64,000 bases of DNA from Ascarosepion bandense (Eukaryota > Mollusca > Cephalopoda > Sepiida > Sepiidae): assembly GCA_037127315.1 (NCBI GenBank), contig JBBBDQ010000310.1:5710001-5774000 (forward strand). The letters run 5' to 3'. Below the pieces are notes generated by a model that worked only from the letters and a program-made list of their open reading frames with translations, was not told the origin of the DNA and made no database searches. Shown here one piece after another: positions 44,322-55,929 of the stretch (position 1 is its first letter; each line of letters begins with the position of its first letter). The translations under genes were made by a program, and so were the position numbers.

Positions 44322-44392
44322 CATCTTTGTTGTCATATTCACAACGTTTCGACAGTTATAACTTTTGGTTTTCTTCAGGTGTGTATCGTACC
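44322..44392 (-). mobile_element. Single arm of the inverted-repeat element
   Basis: 'catctttgttgtcatattca', 'caacgtttcgacagttataa' and 'ttcttcaggt' match the left arms at 12139 and 16270. No opposite arm is found nearby. Minus-strand hammerhead-like block at 44344-44378. Confidence 0.6.
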
Positions 44393-44818
44393 CAGTAACG
44401 AATTCTTTATTTAAATCACGTGGATTGATTGCTCGTTCCGTTTTCTATGCTTAACGGTAGGAATGTGGGATGGAAACAATTTACCTGTCACAGTTACACA
44501 AAAGATAAAGACGAAGGTGGTCCGAGGGAAACAGAAAATAACATAGCTATCGAGATTGTGTAAATAGACACAGAACAGGGAGTCGAATTGAAATTAAGGA
44601 AACAAAAAGTGTTCAGCGCAATAAAGAATACGAAGCTGCGAAGAAACAGAATCGCCCACGTCCTGAATGAACGCAGCGCATTAAAATAATGAAAGATACT
44701 CTGTCCTATCAATACTGACATTTGTTGATTATTATTCTTATGTTTAAGCGAGAATCCTTAAAAGAAGCCTTATTCTTAGAGATCTGTCTTCTAAAGACCA
44801 CTGTCACTCTTACCAATG

Positions 44819-44820
<2 letters not shown>
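44393..44820. other. Unannotated stretch with a possible RTE 3' scrap
   Basis: 'aatcgcccacgtcctgaatg' at 44652 matches the last 20 bases before the tail of the RTE family. It is too short to be sure. Confidence 0.35.
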
Positions 44821-44824
<4 letters not shown>

Positions 44825-44887
<63 letters not shown>

Positions 44888-44897
44888 GGAGAGAGAT
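44825..44897. repeat. (GA)n microsatellite
   Basis: About 36 units with two interruptions. Confidence 0.95.
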
Positions 44898-45351
44898 GAG
44901 CGTTATGATGTTTGATATTATCATGTGGATGCCAGTGCTAATATTTGAAAATGCTAGCACGTCACATTCCATATTACGTTAATAAATACTCATTAAATCC
45001 GTCAAGGCAGATGTTGGTAGATCTTGCACTTAAACAGGAAGGGCACGGTATTTCCGGTAAACTGCGCTTAACAGTGATATGTTAAACATTATTAATCAGA
45101 TCCCACAATTCAGATTTGAAGTCTCTATGAGTGAAATCAGAAACTTTAATTTGAAAAAAAAAATCTATATTCGTTATAACCGATCTCCTCGTGTAGTGAA
45201 TTTGTCGGTGCGATGTAACTTCCAAAAAATATAAAATGCAATTATAAATGTATTTTTTACCTTGAATTTTTTCCAATTAATAATGAAAGAAAAATGATCT
45301 TGTGTAAATAGTTAGCAAAATGTGTAAATCATTCTCACTTCATGTGTGATG

Positions 45352-45575
45352 CCACTTCCGGTAGTCATCTAGTTAAGTCACTGAAACTAACCAACGCTTA
45401 TACCCACTGAGTCATGTGTCCTTGAGAATACATGGCCCGGGGGATATAGACAGCTATCACCTGAAGAAGGCTGTAGCGTACAAAGGCCGAAACGTCGTAA
45501 ACATAGCAATACAAATGAGCACAATAATCCAAACAATGTAAATAATATAAATACTACCTAACCTCAGAAGTATCG
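45352..45575 (+). mobile_element. Single arm of the inverted-repeat element, right-hand orientation
   Basis: Starts with 'gccacttccggtagtcatct' (shared with 4241) and runs through the CTGAAGAAGGC block at 45461, 'cgaaacgtcgtaaacatagc', 'aatccaaacaatgtaaat' and 'tactacctaacctcagaagt'. The last piece is the reverse complement of 'cttctgagatgaggtagtat' at 12107. Confidence 0.65.
45461..45495 (+). other. Hammerhead-like core
   Basis: CTGAAGA, A, GGC/GCC hairpin with a long loop, then GAAACGT. Confidence 0.4.
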
Positions 45576-45607
45576 ACAAATACCAAAATGTGTGAATGTT
45601 TGATAGA

Positions 45608-46470
45608 GATTTTTTTATAATTTCACTCTAAGCAAGGTAATACTGTTAGTAGTGCGCAGGAGTTTACATGAAAGGAGAGTGAAAACAAACAAACAAAAAA
45701 AAAAAAGAACAAAGTACAGGGAGTTCAAGAGAAAAATAAGAAAAAGGACAGGATTCAAGAAGATGGCAGTTGACGTTGCACTTAAACTCTTGAAGATAGT
45801 AGCTATCAGCAACGCAAGTACACGGAAGAGAATTCCACAGGCGAGAAGCGCGAGAAAATATACTGATAGGGTAGAAGTGGTGGTTATATTTGATTGTTTT
45901 GACTGTAAAAGGGTCGGACTTAATTACCAATCTAGAAGCCGGGTCACCAGGGAGATAAGCTCGTCAGAGCAGAAGCCGTGAAAATATTTGTAGAAAAGAC
46001 AAAGAGATGCCACATTTCGTCGGTGAGAAAGTAACTGAAGTAGAGCAGCTAATTTAGGATCAATTACATTGTAGATCCTCCTTTTGATTTTGTTAGGAAC
46101 CCCTAGATGAAGAGCAGGAGCACCCAATCCGTTATGGTAATAGTATTCAATATGCAGCCAAATGATTGAGTTATAAATGTGCAAGATGGATCCTGATGAG
46201 AAAAACTTCCTAGCCTGTCACAGTGACTCAATCTTCTTAGCAGCAGATGTAGCAATTGATTCCATGTAGTCATTTCACTTGCGTTCGGCTGAGAGAGTGA
46301 GGCCGAGGAGGCGCAGTGTATTACTTTCTGGAAGAATAGCATGATCCATACTGATAGAAGTTAGGAAAGCTTCTCTATGGTGGTTAAAGGAGAAGCATTA
46401 AAATTTACAAGCCATTTCTTACCTCTGTCCATCACATATTGAAAGTCCTTTACGAGAAAGCTTTACTTAT
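45608..46470 (-). mobile_element. CR1/Jockey-like LINE, C-terminal RT and 3' end
   Basis: The 3' terminus is at 45613 ('ataatttcactctaagcaag', plus strand). Minus-strand peptides are, right to left, MTTWNQLLHLLL, KIKRRIYNVI, ALLQLLSHRRNVASLCLFYK then YFHGFCSDEL, and RASRLWNSLPCTCVADSYYL with FKCNVNCHLL at the C-terminus. The right end is truncated before an (AAAT)n tract. Several frameshifts. Confidence 0.8.
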
Positions 46471-46488
46471 CAGCACTAGCAGATAGCA

Positions 46489-46515
46489 AATAAATAAATA
46501 AATAAATAAATAAAA
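46489..46515. repeat. (AAAT)n tract
   Basis: Short tetranucleotide run beside the LINE fragment. Confidence 0.8.
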
Positions 46516-46929
46516 ATAGAAAATACTAAAAGTTAAAAAAGGCAATAAGTTGTGAGGGAATAATATAGGTGTTTTATTCTGTTTCTTAATAGGATAAATT
46601 ATTCCTTCTGAGAAAGTCTGAAACTATAATTCCATTCTCCTAGAACAGGCTTAATTTTATAATGCTTGTTATTTGAGTTGTAGATATGTAACACTGGCAA
46701 CTTTGCTTTAAAATATATGAGTTTATAGTTGTCTTGAAGTCTGTATAACGAATTTTCTAATTTGAATATTTATTTTTAGCACTTCCTTTGCTGCCACTAT
46801 TTTCATTTCCGTGGATCCAATATGGCGAGGTAAATTTTAAATATTAAAAGCCATGTTAGAATTTATCATAACATGAAACACTTTCATGTGCGTAGATATA
46901 CACTGAAATATGTGGATAACATATCATCA

Positions 46930-46982
<53 letters not shown>

Positions 46983-47300
46983 GATTAGTTGAATTTTTTT
47001 TTTCCTTTAGTAATTCTTTCCTGCCAACAGAAGGAAACCGTTGTCAAAATTTTGATCACACAAGAAGGCAACTTTTCTCCAGAAAAATAGTAAAATGCCT
47101 TCTAATGAAGCTTTGACACGAAAGGATTTCTTAAGAAAAAAGAAAAAAAGGAAAAAAAATACCTTAATACCTTACCAAATCAATATATATATATAAACCC
47201 AGGTAAAGAGGACCCAAGGTTTTACGATTTTGATTTCCCAGGCAAATATCTTTTTTTATAAACAGTGCTCAATACAATAAATATTGTAGTGCATAATGTA
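46516..47300. other. Unannotated stretch with (AT)n
   Basis: (AT)n at 46932-46979. Nothing else recognised. Confidence 0.4.
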
Positions 47301-47305
47301 ATCAT

Positions 47306-47378
47306 ATAATTATGAATTAAAAGCACGTTTCAACACGGAAACATTGACATTTCTGTGTCGCAATGTACTTTTAATTCA

Positions 47379-47385
<7 letters not shown>
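47306..47385. repeat. Imperfect inverted repeat / hairpin
   Basis: Arms 'ataattatgaattaaaag' and 'cttttaattcataattat' are perfect over 18 bases and continue imperfectly inward. (TA)n follows directly (47386-47425). Confidence 0.75.
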
Positions 47386-47425
<40 letters not shown>

Positions 47426-47427
<2 letters not shown>

Positions 47428-48170
47428 CTTTTATTTTTTTTATCCGAAATTATTTCTTTATTTTAGTCGGTAAGACATTTCTTTTGCTACCACTTTTTAT
47501 TTAATTCCTTGAATAGTAATAACAACAACCAGCCTAAACTAAAGAAAGATTGATGTTTAGATAGGAACCGAACTTATGTACTCTTTTTCTGTCTGGGAAA
47601 CTGTCTTCGTAGATTCATCTACGTTCACTTACCAATTCAACTAGGAAAGTCGCGCTGATAAACGAGTGTTAAAATTTAATGAATGCATTTTTTTTATTAG
47701 GGCTATTACGAATCTATATCTGCTAGCCTCAGTTTAGATATTTTTAGTAGAACTCCTTATTATTTTCACTGTTTAAAAAAGAAGGGTAAACAAACAGGGG
47801 TAAAACTCAAATATGCGCACCCATCAAAATAACGCTTATAGTAATAAAGAAATAATGTCAGAATAAAAAATCCATGGAAAATATCACAGCCGTTTACATT
47901 TCAGGTATGAAACTGACGCTAGGCAATATAGATTCGTAGAAGTCCCAACGAGATTTCCTTTCAAAAGTGATTCACACCATGATCTATCAATGCAGCATCC
48001 TTAACCGAATTAGTATAGACACATTTCAACTATAGAAATTGTTTTTCTGAGGGAAAAGGAGATATGGGTTCGATTGCTGTCGGGGGTACAATCTTTCTTT
48101 ATAAGGACTTCTTAAACTGGGATGCAACTCAAATACGTGTACCCAAAGTAACGTTTACAGTAATAAAGTA
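47426..48170. other. Unannotated stretch with two related motif blocks
   Basis: 'actcaaatatgcgcaccca' plus 'aacgcttatagtaataaag' at 47808 resembles 'actcaaatacgtgtaccca' plus 'aacgtttacagtaataaag' at 48128. Probably ends of one unknown repeat. Confidence 0.5.
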
Positions 48171-48171
<1 letters not shown>

Positions 48172-48236
<65 letters not shown>

Positions 48237-48247
48237 ACACACACACA
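48172..48247. repeat. (CA)n microsatellite
   Basis: About 37 units with one TC interruption. Confidence 0.95.
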
Positions 48248-48261
48248 GCCCAAAGAAGGAT

Positions 48262-48690
48262 CTGCAGCGTAATCTGACTTGGCATCTCGACGTCCCTTAC
48301 TTTCTTACCGACTGAACGTGGTTTCCCCCTGTCTTCTAAACAAATATTTTCATGGTAAGTGCTTTGAGGAGCTTTTTCTACTGGTGCCACTTTCACGTAA
48401 ATGTAAGCGTTTTACCTTTGAAATAGTTAAGTGCAACCAACACTTCTACTTGAACAGTTTCTTTTCCCACACTTTCCGCCTGTAGAATTCCCTTCTGTTC
48501 ACTTACTTTCCTGATAGCTACAATCTCCAAAAGTTTAAGTGCAACGTCAGTTACAATCTTCTATTTTCTTGAACCCCGTTTAACTTTTATCCTTCCTTCA
48601 AGACCTCTTGTATCCAGTTACTTTTTCTCACCGTAAAAAATTGCGCACTAGTGGCGGTTCCATCTTGCTTGGATGAAACGATTAAAAAAA
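48262..48690 (+). mobile_element. CR1/Jockey-like LINE, C-terminal RT and 3' end
   Basis: The frame at 48279-48485 reads RRPLLSYRLNVVSPCLLNKY then FHGKCFEELFLLVP and VKCNQHFY. The last coding block (48500) and UTR follow, with the family terminus 'cttggatgaaacgattaaaa' at 48668. It is close to the copy at 8268 in its last 200 bases. Confidence 0.8.
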
Positions 48691-48699
48691 CATTAATGG

Positions 48700-48984
48700 A
48701 ATAAAATTTTGCTTGCTTTTCAATGTTCCGAACCATAGAAGATTAAAAAATAAGACAATGTAATTTTTTACTGAATACGTAGTAGAAATATAATCCAAAG
48801 AGAAGCAATCTAATTTATCTAAAAAATACAGTTAATATACGAAACATACATAGAATTTCGTTGACACAAATATAAGCATTCTAAGTATAGTTAAAGAGTA
48901 AATATGCATCTTTAAGATAAGCAACTTCACGATAAACACTTTAAATGTGGCTTTGTATCTATTACAGTTTGAATAGATCTTTTG
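48700..48984. other. Unannotated AT-rich stretch
   Basis: Nothing recognised. Confidence 0.35.
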
Positions 48985-49137
48985 GATTTTTTATTTTAAT
49001 CATTTCACCACAAGGAAAGCACTAAAGTCACTATGACACAAAGAGGTCACTGAGTGTGAAAGGATATTAGAAAAAGATAAACATAATTAAAAAGAGTGCA
49101 CAATAAAATAACAGGAATTAAGAAGACAGAATATAAC

Positions 49138-49138
<1 letters not shown>
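48985..49138 (-). mobile_element. CR1-like LINE 3' terminus
   Basis: Plus-strand 'ttaatcatttcaccacaagg', 'agtcactatgac', and near the right end 'caggaattaagaagacagaa', which matches the UTR/coding border of the copies at 38265 and 45750. Heavily diverged. A (GA)n tract ends it. Confidence 0.6.

Positions 49139-49177
<39 letters not shown>
49139..49177. repeat. (GA)n microsatellite
   Basis: About 19 units. Confidence 0.95.
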
Positions 49178-49179
<2 letters not shown>

Positions 49180-49483
49180 AGCTTAGTCTAAAATCATAAC
49201 GAAATTTCTAATTGCAGTCTTTATTGTTATTGTCACCTTCTCGTGAATAAAATTATTCATGCTTGAACGCCATCACTCGTTCTTGTGACCAGTCATTTTG
49301 AAACTGGTCATACAATGTTCGACAAGGAAACAGTAGCTGTTATCTCTAAATAATATCCAAAGCATTTGAAAAAATATTTATCAAACACTGACGTCCTATT
49401 GTAAACGACTTAAAGTTGTAAGTTATTTTTTATGCGATTTTTTTCATCTCCAAATCGATTATGGCTCTAAAATCATACACCAT
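49178..49483. other. Unannotated stretch
   Basis: Nothing recognised. Confidence 0.35.
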
Positions 49484-49747
49484 GCGTTGTAGTGCAATGG
49501 ATATATGCCCGGAACGAGAAATTGGAGAGTCAAGTTCGAATTCTATTCGAATTTGTTGCATTCACTTACGCGCAAGTATCCTTGGGAAACTTATTAATCC
49601 ATCGCTTCTTCTATGGGTTAAATAGCAGGACAGATTGGATTCTATAGCTTTGGTTGGCAGCTAGTCTACCACAGAAAGTAATGGTAAGCTACTGCAAGAA
49701 AATCTTCGCCCAAGCGTATATCTCATATGGCACTTAACTGACTGACC
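49484..49747 (+). mobile_element. SINE family 1, near full length
   Basis: 'atgcgttgtagtgcaatgga' (A-box region), 'caagttcgaattct' (B box), 'agcaggacagattggattct', 'ggcacttaactgactgaccg' at the end. The 'cagtcagtcatgtct' block is deleted as in the 10720 copy. Confidence 0.85.
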
Positions 49748-49749
49748 GA

Positions 49750-51070
49750 ATCATACAGCCGAGGCCTTCTCGATATTTCACCGACTCGACGTTATGTTTC
49801 GATTCTAGTTTGCGTCGGTATATGCAAAAACTAGGAAGACCCGTTGTACATTCAAAAGAGAAAAGAAGGTGAAAATATTGCCACGACAATAAATGAAAAC
49901 GTGAATTCTGTTTCCTCTTTGTTTATTTGTTCACGATATTCACTAGGAACGGTCTGAGTAGGTGGAACTCTCCGCTACTACTATCTTACGACAGACTAAC
50001 GGGCCATTTTTTCCCTACGAGCATCGATAATTTCATCGGCCTCTGATTCTACATATTTCTTCTCAGCTCTTAACGTCTACCCCATAACTGCTGCCTCGTT
50101 ACCCTCTACGAGCGATTCCCAACTGATCATTATAACTGAGTATGCTTGTATAATCTTACAGCCGGAACTACATAACTTCCAGCGAAATGGCAATTGATCC
50201 CGAAAGTATCTATTTTCTCTGTTATCTTCATTAAGCGGATGGTAGGTCTGAAGTTCTCATTTGTAAAGTTTATTATGCACAACGTGATAAAACAATGTAC
50301 AGTCAACTTCGAGAGTGTTCTAAGACATGATTGCATTTCATTTCATCACAGATCCTTTTTCTTTATTATCTTTTTTATTGTCGGGACTGCTTAGGAAAAA
50401 TAGTACAATGAACTTCCGTTGTATTCTCCATAGTTTTAAATTTTGAATTTTCCTTCTGGACTGATTGCTAAGTAAATCTAGAGAGCAAAGTCTTCTCTGC
50501 TATTTGACTTGTAGTCGTTAGAAGAAGAAAGATGAATTCATTAATTTTCTGTGGTTATTAACACGAAAGTGAAAGCGGTAGACTTGGGCGGAATTCGATA
50601 TCGACTCGCCGATTTTACTTTCGGCTCTGATAATCGTTAAGCTACTCGCATTCTAAATAATAACGGTTTCGTAAATTTGAGTAATTTTTACAGCGTCCTG
50701 ATATATCTTGTTGTCTATCTATAGAAATAAATAGCTATCTTTCTTTTTTAAATTTTATCTGTAATTGCTACAAAATCGGTGAATCGAGACTTAATATTTC
50801 GTATCATAGAAATTTGAAAATTGCGTTTCAACACGAAGATTTCTCGCTTTCACATCTGAATGAACGCATTCTGCTCTCTACTCATTCCCAAAAGAAAGCC
50901 GTATCTGCTTTCTACTTGGTTTTATCAGACGCTAAAATATGAACGACACTTAGAGACACGTAACTAAACAGCCGCGTATGCCAACATTTTCTTTGCTGGC
51001 TATTGCCACAAGGGAAAGCGTCAATTTTAGATATCATTATTATCTCTAAATATATCTAATTTCTCGCTTT
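49750..51070. other. Unannotated stretch
   Basis: No gene or repeat recognised. Frames at 50130-50394 on both strands overlap and are unremarkable. Confidence 0.35.
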
Positions 51071-51081
51071 GTGATATCCTA

Positions 51082-51107
51082 CTGAGGACAGCGGACGGCT
51101 TGAAACG
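51082..51107 (+). other. Hammerhead-like core, isolated
   Basis: CTGAGGA, C, AGC/GCT hairpin with loop GGACG, T, GAAACGTAGCC. No PLE coding sequence was seen nearby, so its parent element is unknown. Confidence 0.35.
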
Positions 51108-51414
51108 TAGCCAGTGAATAAGACACATACCTGAACATGCGTTAATCGTAATAATGAATACTGATGCTTGTATGTGTGGGAATGTAAAAACACTCGTTTT
51201 CGAGATGTTCGGTGAATGGGACGGCGGTAAGTTGCCCCTTGGTGATCATCAAGTGATCAAAAGATTTCAAATGATGATTTAAATGTCAGGTTAGGAATTT
51301 ATTTTCGGAAAATTGGCGTTACATAATCTTCGTTATCATTACTCACGTTATATCAATTTATCAAGCGACACAAGGATCTGTTTTTTACGAGTGTTCATTC
51401 AAAGTAGGTACACG

Positions 51415-51415
<1 letters not shown>

Positions 51416-51490
<75 letters not shown>

Positions 51491-51640
51491 AAAATATATG
51501 AAATAACATTTTTGTTAGTTTCATTTACAATTTCAGGTTGTTAATCGGTAAATAAATAAAAGTATGAATTTTATGCTTATTAAAACTCTCTTTTAAAAAT
51601 ATTTGAAATAAAGCACTCTTATATGTGATCCTGTGCGTTG
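51416..51640. repeat. (ATCT)n plus flank shared with 55562-55745
   Basis: (ATCT)n to 51486, then 'gaaataacatttttgtta', 'aaataaataaaagtatga', 'ttttatgcttattaaaactc' and 'tatttgaaataaagcac', matching the flank of the tract at 55562. Confidence 0.75.
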
Positions 51641-51732
51641 AAATGGCAATAATAAATGCTTTAATTTCTCTTACATTTAAAAATAACTTCTTTTCTATTT
51701 ATATGCGTGCCAAATTTCTTTATCTTAATTAA

Positions 51733-52441
51733 TACTAGCATCATAGCCCGGCGTTTCCCGTGCAACTCAGAACATTTTTGTAGTAAGGCTCGTTTATATA
51801 AAAAAAAACAAATACTTATATAAAAAATTGTTTTTTAAAAATTGTTAAAAAATTCCATTAAAAAATCGATTTTCTTTTGTTTTCCGTAAACGTGATTTGA
51901 TGTTTTGTGTGACATTGTAAACAACATTGCGTTTGTTTTTGTTTCAAAATTACGGAGGAAAATATTTACACTTTTTGTTGACTAAATGAATTTAACATAA
52001 AAATAAAAATTATTTATTTTTTTTTACTGAAATTAGAAATATAAAAACTATTACGCTCTCAGTTCAGAAATATTTTACGGGGAAAAATATTCACATATTT
52101 TTGTTGACCAAATGAATTTTTAAAACGTCGGAATAAAAATTAAATATAAAGGCTCATTTTTTTTAGTCGCATTTGACACGTGTGATTTGATTTCTGTGAC
52201 GTAATATAGCAACCATCTTAAATCTTAGATGTTTTACGGAACAAATGTAAACAATCTGCATCATTGGCCAAAAAGTGCGAGAGGGAAAATTCCTGAACTT
52301 AAATTCAAAAAGTATGTGCCGACCTGGCTTCAGTGTAGATATGTGTCCCTAGAAACTTTGAATGGCGTAGCTTAAAAAATGTAGGCGTGCATAGTTTACA
52401 GTCACACACAGACTCACAGATTGCTTTTTATATATATAGAT
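51733..52441. mobile_element. 'CCCGGC' dispersed element, copy 1
   Basis: Begins 'catagcccggcgtttcccgt' and ends with a CACACAGACTCACAG block then 'tttttatatatatagata'. This start and end match the layout of the copy at 56803. There is no coding sequence. Elements with such ends are common in invertebrates; I do not assign a class. Confidence 0.6.
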
Positions 52442-52565
52442 AACTAATATTAAATATTAGCTTTTAATATTATGCGTTGAAAAATTACCAATTTTTTATG
52501 AACATTTTATTTTCTACTTTTCTTTAAATTATAGTTAACATTTGAACATTGTGTTATATTTTATA

Positions 52566-52876
52566 CGTTCTGGTGTCATGGGTATCGCCTCGGAATGAGA
52601 AATCGGAGAGTTGAGTTCGAATTCCAGTCGAATTTGTTTCATTCACTTACGCAGAAATACCCATGGGAAAGGTATTGATCCATTTCTTCTTCCTCCAGCT
52701 ATGATTTAATTAGCAGGACAGATTGGGTTTTATAGCCTTGCCTTGCAACCGGTCTACTGCGGAAAGTAATGGCAACTTACTGCGGGAAAGTCTTCTATCT
52801 AGTCAGTTATGTCCCGAAAGAGACATGATATTGCCACAGCGTGTATTACGTAGAGCAATAAACTGACTGACTGATT
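52566..52876 (+). mobile_element. SINE family 1, full length
   Basis: From 'ttctggtgtcatgggtatcg' through B box 'gagttcgaattccag' to 'aaactgactgactga'. It keeps the 'agtcagttatgtcccg' and 'gagacatgat' blocks, so it is one of the two most complete copies. Confidence 0.9.
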
Positions 52877-52959
52877 TACTCCTATTGAGGTTGAAAATAG
52901 AAAGTTAAATTTCAAAGTTCAGGCAATAACGTTAGATGTTTAGAGTTGAAGTAGTCTTC

Positions 52960-53041
52960 AGAAGAAACCGGAAACCCATTCCTAAACAGTATACAAGGGA
53001 TACAACACTAATCCGTTCAAAAGACTGTGTGTGTGAATCGG

Positions 53042-53045
<4 letters not shown>
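52960..53045 (-). mobile_element. CR1-like LINE 3' UTR unit, fragment
   Basis: 'agaaaccggaaaccc', 'cctaaacagtatacaaggga' and 'gttcaaaagact' match the tandem unit at 11450-11808 and the single unit at 55810. Truncated by (TA)n. Confidence 0.6.

Positions 53046-53100
<55 letters not shown>
53044..53100. repeat. (TA)n microsatellite
   Basis: About 28 units. Confidence 0.95.
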
Positions 53101-53103
<3 letters not shown>

Positions 53104-53156
53104 TAGTTTTCTTATCTAAAATTAATATAGTTTACATTGCGAAACGGAAATTTTTT

Positions 53157-53185
53157 ACGTTTCGCGATATTTACCTCGTCATCAG
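53157..53185 (-). other. Hammerhead-like core
   Basis: Minus strand CTGATGA, CGA/TCG hairpin with loop GGTAAATA, C, GAAACGT. It sits between two (TA)n tracts without coding sequence. Confidence 0.4.
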
Positions 53186-53336
53186 GCAATGTTAGATCAT
53201 TGTTGGGAAAATGATTTTCATTTGAATGTAAGAAACAATACGTTTGTTATTTATGGATGTGGAAAGACAGAAGAAATTATGTGTATATGTTCAATTTAAC
53301 TAATCAGAATAGAGATCCATTTTAAATTTAAAAAAA

Positions 53337-53339
<3 letters not shown>

Positions 53340-53387
<48 letters not shown>
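53340..53387. repeat. (TA)n microsatellite
   Basis: About 23 units. Confidence 0.95.
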
Positions 53388-53684
53388 TACTAAACCTGGT
53401 CCTCTATGTAGGGTACTTTTGGATTAAGTGAGATGGGGGAAACGGACTTTCCAATTTCTTATGTTGAAATCTTGTTAAAACGACTTGTTAATTGCATTTT
53501 TCATTTTTTTATTTTTATATTTCATCTATTTATTTGCTATTTGTATTTTTCTTTGGTTCTAATATTTTGCATTTAAAATAAAGATTAGTAAATTTAGGCT
53601 ACGGAATTTACTTTAGTTCTTTTATTCATGGTGTGATCGTAGGTAGCATAGAATTGTAGATAGCTTCGTGGGAATTTTTTCGGC

Positions 53685-53687
<3 letters not shown>

Positions 53688-53741
<54 letters not shown>
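53688..53741. repeat. (CA)n microsatellite
   Basis: About 27 units. The stretch 53388-53687 on its left holds nothing recognised. Confidence 0.95.
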
Positions 53742-53744
<3 letters not shown>

Positions 53745-54250
53745 TAAAAAAGAAAAAGAGGGCTACACATGGCGGACATGCTACAGAAGGCGCCACTCGA
53801 ACTTATAACAGTTAGTGGCACTTTGTTGCGGTTTCATAACTGAATTTTGTATGTCTCATCCCATATATGCTGCAGAGGAAGGCCATGAAATCAAGTATGT
53901 CGGTTACTTTTTGGCAAGTTGCAGTCTGCTTTAAACAAATTTACGCCATCGGTACTTTCTTCTACTCTGATTTTCATTGCTATCCAGACAACTCTTGCAA
54001 CGCCAAACGGCAATAAGGAACTGGTAACGGGAGCATATTTTGGTAAAAATGGAAGCTTCTAGTCCTGAACTTGCACATTGGCGGCAAATTTAGCCATTAA
54101 CGCTATCATCATAAAAGAAGAGATCAGCAAAGAAAAAAAATGTTATTCTTGGATACGCAAGAAAGATTACGAAGATATAAGTTTCATTAAATGATTGATA
54201 TGGTCATTTTCTTAATGTGTTATTGTTTTTTTTTGTATGCGAAAAAGGGA
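53745..54250. other. Unannotated stretch
   Basis: Nothing recognised. Confidence 0.35.
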
Positions 54251-54532
54251 TGTGCGTTGTGGTACAGTGGATATCGGCTCGAGTTCGAATTCCAGTTGAA
54301 TCCATTTTATTCACTTACGCGCAAATACCCTTGGGAAAGGTATTAATCCGTCTCTTCCTTCCAGTTATGGATTAAATAGCAGGACAGATTGGGTTCTATA
54401 GCCTTGGTCGGCAACTAGTCTACCGCAGAAAGCAATGGCAACCTACTGCGGGATAATCTTCTGCCCAGTCAGTCATGTCTCTTTCGAGACATGATCGCCC
54501 AAGCGTGTATCACGTATGGCACTTAAATGACT
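54251..54532 (+). mobile_element. SINE family 1, near full length
   Basis: 'tgtgcgttgtggtacagtgg', then the tRNA-like head is shortened by about 25 bases, so that 'atcggctc' joins 'gagttcgaattccag'. The body is intact through 'agtcagtcatgtctctttcg', 'cgtgtatcacgtatggcact' and 'taaatgactga'. Best-preserved body in the window. Confidence 0.9.
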
Positions 54533-54534
54533 GA

Positions 54535-55245
54535 AATGTCCAGAAATTATACAAATACCCGTTAGCTCCGAGTGCTTTCGGCTAAACTATAAACAACTTT
54601 TAAACATTTTGATTTTACTCTTGTAAAAGATGTCTAGGTGATGTTACAACCAGTTTAAAAATTGATGAAATACATGCTCTTAATTTTCGAATACGGCTAT
54701 TGTTTATAGTTTATTGTGGTAAGTATAGATTTTTTTTATGATAAAGGTTGTCATTATTTTATACGCTTTTTGCTATTGGAGGTGCGTATCGCTTTTGTCT
54801 TTAGAAATTTGCATAACAAAATGGGTACATTTCAAGCGTCGGATTATTGGTTTGTTTAGGAATAACCTCAGAACAATTCATCATTAAAATATACAGTTTG
54901 TTTATCATATTAATCTATCAGAAAACAGAAAACAATTTTTAGGAATGCAATGTTTTTAGTTGTAAATTATGTTGATTGTAAATTATGTTGATATTAGACG
55001 ATCTTTTTTATGTTCTTTCAAGACGCGGACGACTCTGGTCCTCTACAAATCTTTATCTCTTCTTCCTCTAAGCAACATATGACACGTTACAATCCATATT
55101 TGTACTCGCTCTGCCATATATTCACCAGAACTTTTCAAGTTACTTTCTATTTCTATTACGTGGAAGTGAAATTTTTGCAAGCCTTCTCGCCTGATAATTC
55201 CTCCGCAAATGTTTAATTACGTCCTCCCCCACTGTTTAAATACGT
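54535..55245. other. Unannotated stretch
   Basis: Nothing recognised. The 68-residue frame at 55010 has no domain. Confidence 0.35.
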
Positions 55246-55247
55246 AT

Positions 55248-55467
55248 GTTGAATAAACACAAATTTAACAAAAAGCTACATTCAGGGACATTTTTTGTTG
55301 AATAATCACGCCTTTATCACAAATATATATTCAGGGATATTTGTGTGCTGAATAAATATGACTTTACCACACATCTTAATTCGGATATATTTGTTGAATT
55401 AACACGATTTTAGAACAAAGTTATATTCAGGAATATTTGTTGTTGGATAATCACGATTCTATCTTTG
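55248..55467. repeat. Degenerate 49-bp minisatellite, 4.5 units
   Basis: Units begin at 55248, 55297, 55347, 55393 and 55442 with 'gttgaataa-cac' and contain 'ta-attcagg-atattt'. Confidence 0.85.
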
Positions 55468-55561
55468 GCGCGAAACTTCATTATAATAAAATTTAGTAAG
55501 TACAGAATAAAATTCGGAGAAAAGTTTTGCCAAAAGAATAGCATTCTATTTTTCCTTCCAT

Positions 55562-55563
55562 GA

Positions 55564-55619
<56 letters not shown>

Positions 55620-55745
55620 TAAACATAAAATAACATTTTTTATTTATTTACTGTTAATTGATAAATAAATACAAATATGACTTTTATGCGCATAAAAACT
55701 CTCATTTAAAATCATTTGAAATAGAATACCCTTATATTTTTTAAT
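55562..55745. repeat. (ATCT)n plus flank shared with 51416-51640
   Basis: (ATCT)n to 55619, then 'aaaataacattttttatt', 'gataaataaatacaaatatg' and 'gcataaaaactctcattt'. Confidence 0.75.
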
Positions 55746-55925
55746 CAATTCACCCCAGTCAAGGCAATAATGACAGAGTACTGGGAGTGAAAGAAAAAAA
55801 AACTAGAAAAAATCGGAAACGAAATTCTAAACAGGAAACACAGGATAAACCTCTAATCCTGTTCAAAAGACTAGGTGGGTGGACTGAGCGATTGGCGAAA
55901 CTATCTGCTCCTATTAATGAAAAAA
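55735..55925 (-). mobile_element. CR1-like LINE 3' UTR
   Basis: Plus-strand 'ttaatcaattcaccccagtc' is the terminus. 'aatcggaaacgaaattctaa', 'caggaaacacaggataaacc' and 'aactatctgctcctatt' match the 157-bp unit of 11450. An extra 40-base block at 55960-56003 repeats one at 55512-55556. Confidence 0.65.
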
Positions 55926-55929
55926 ATGA

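Noticed and set aside
44640..44690. RTE 3' end at 44652
   Set aside because: Only about 20 bases match, with no coding similarity upstream in this piece. Mentioned only within the stretch description.
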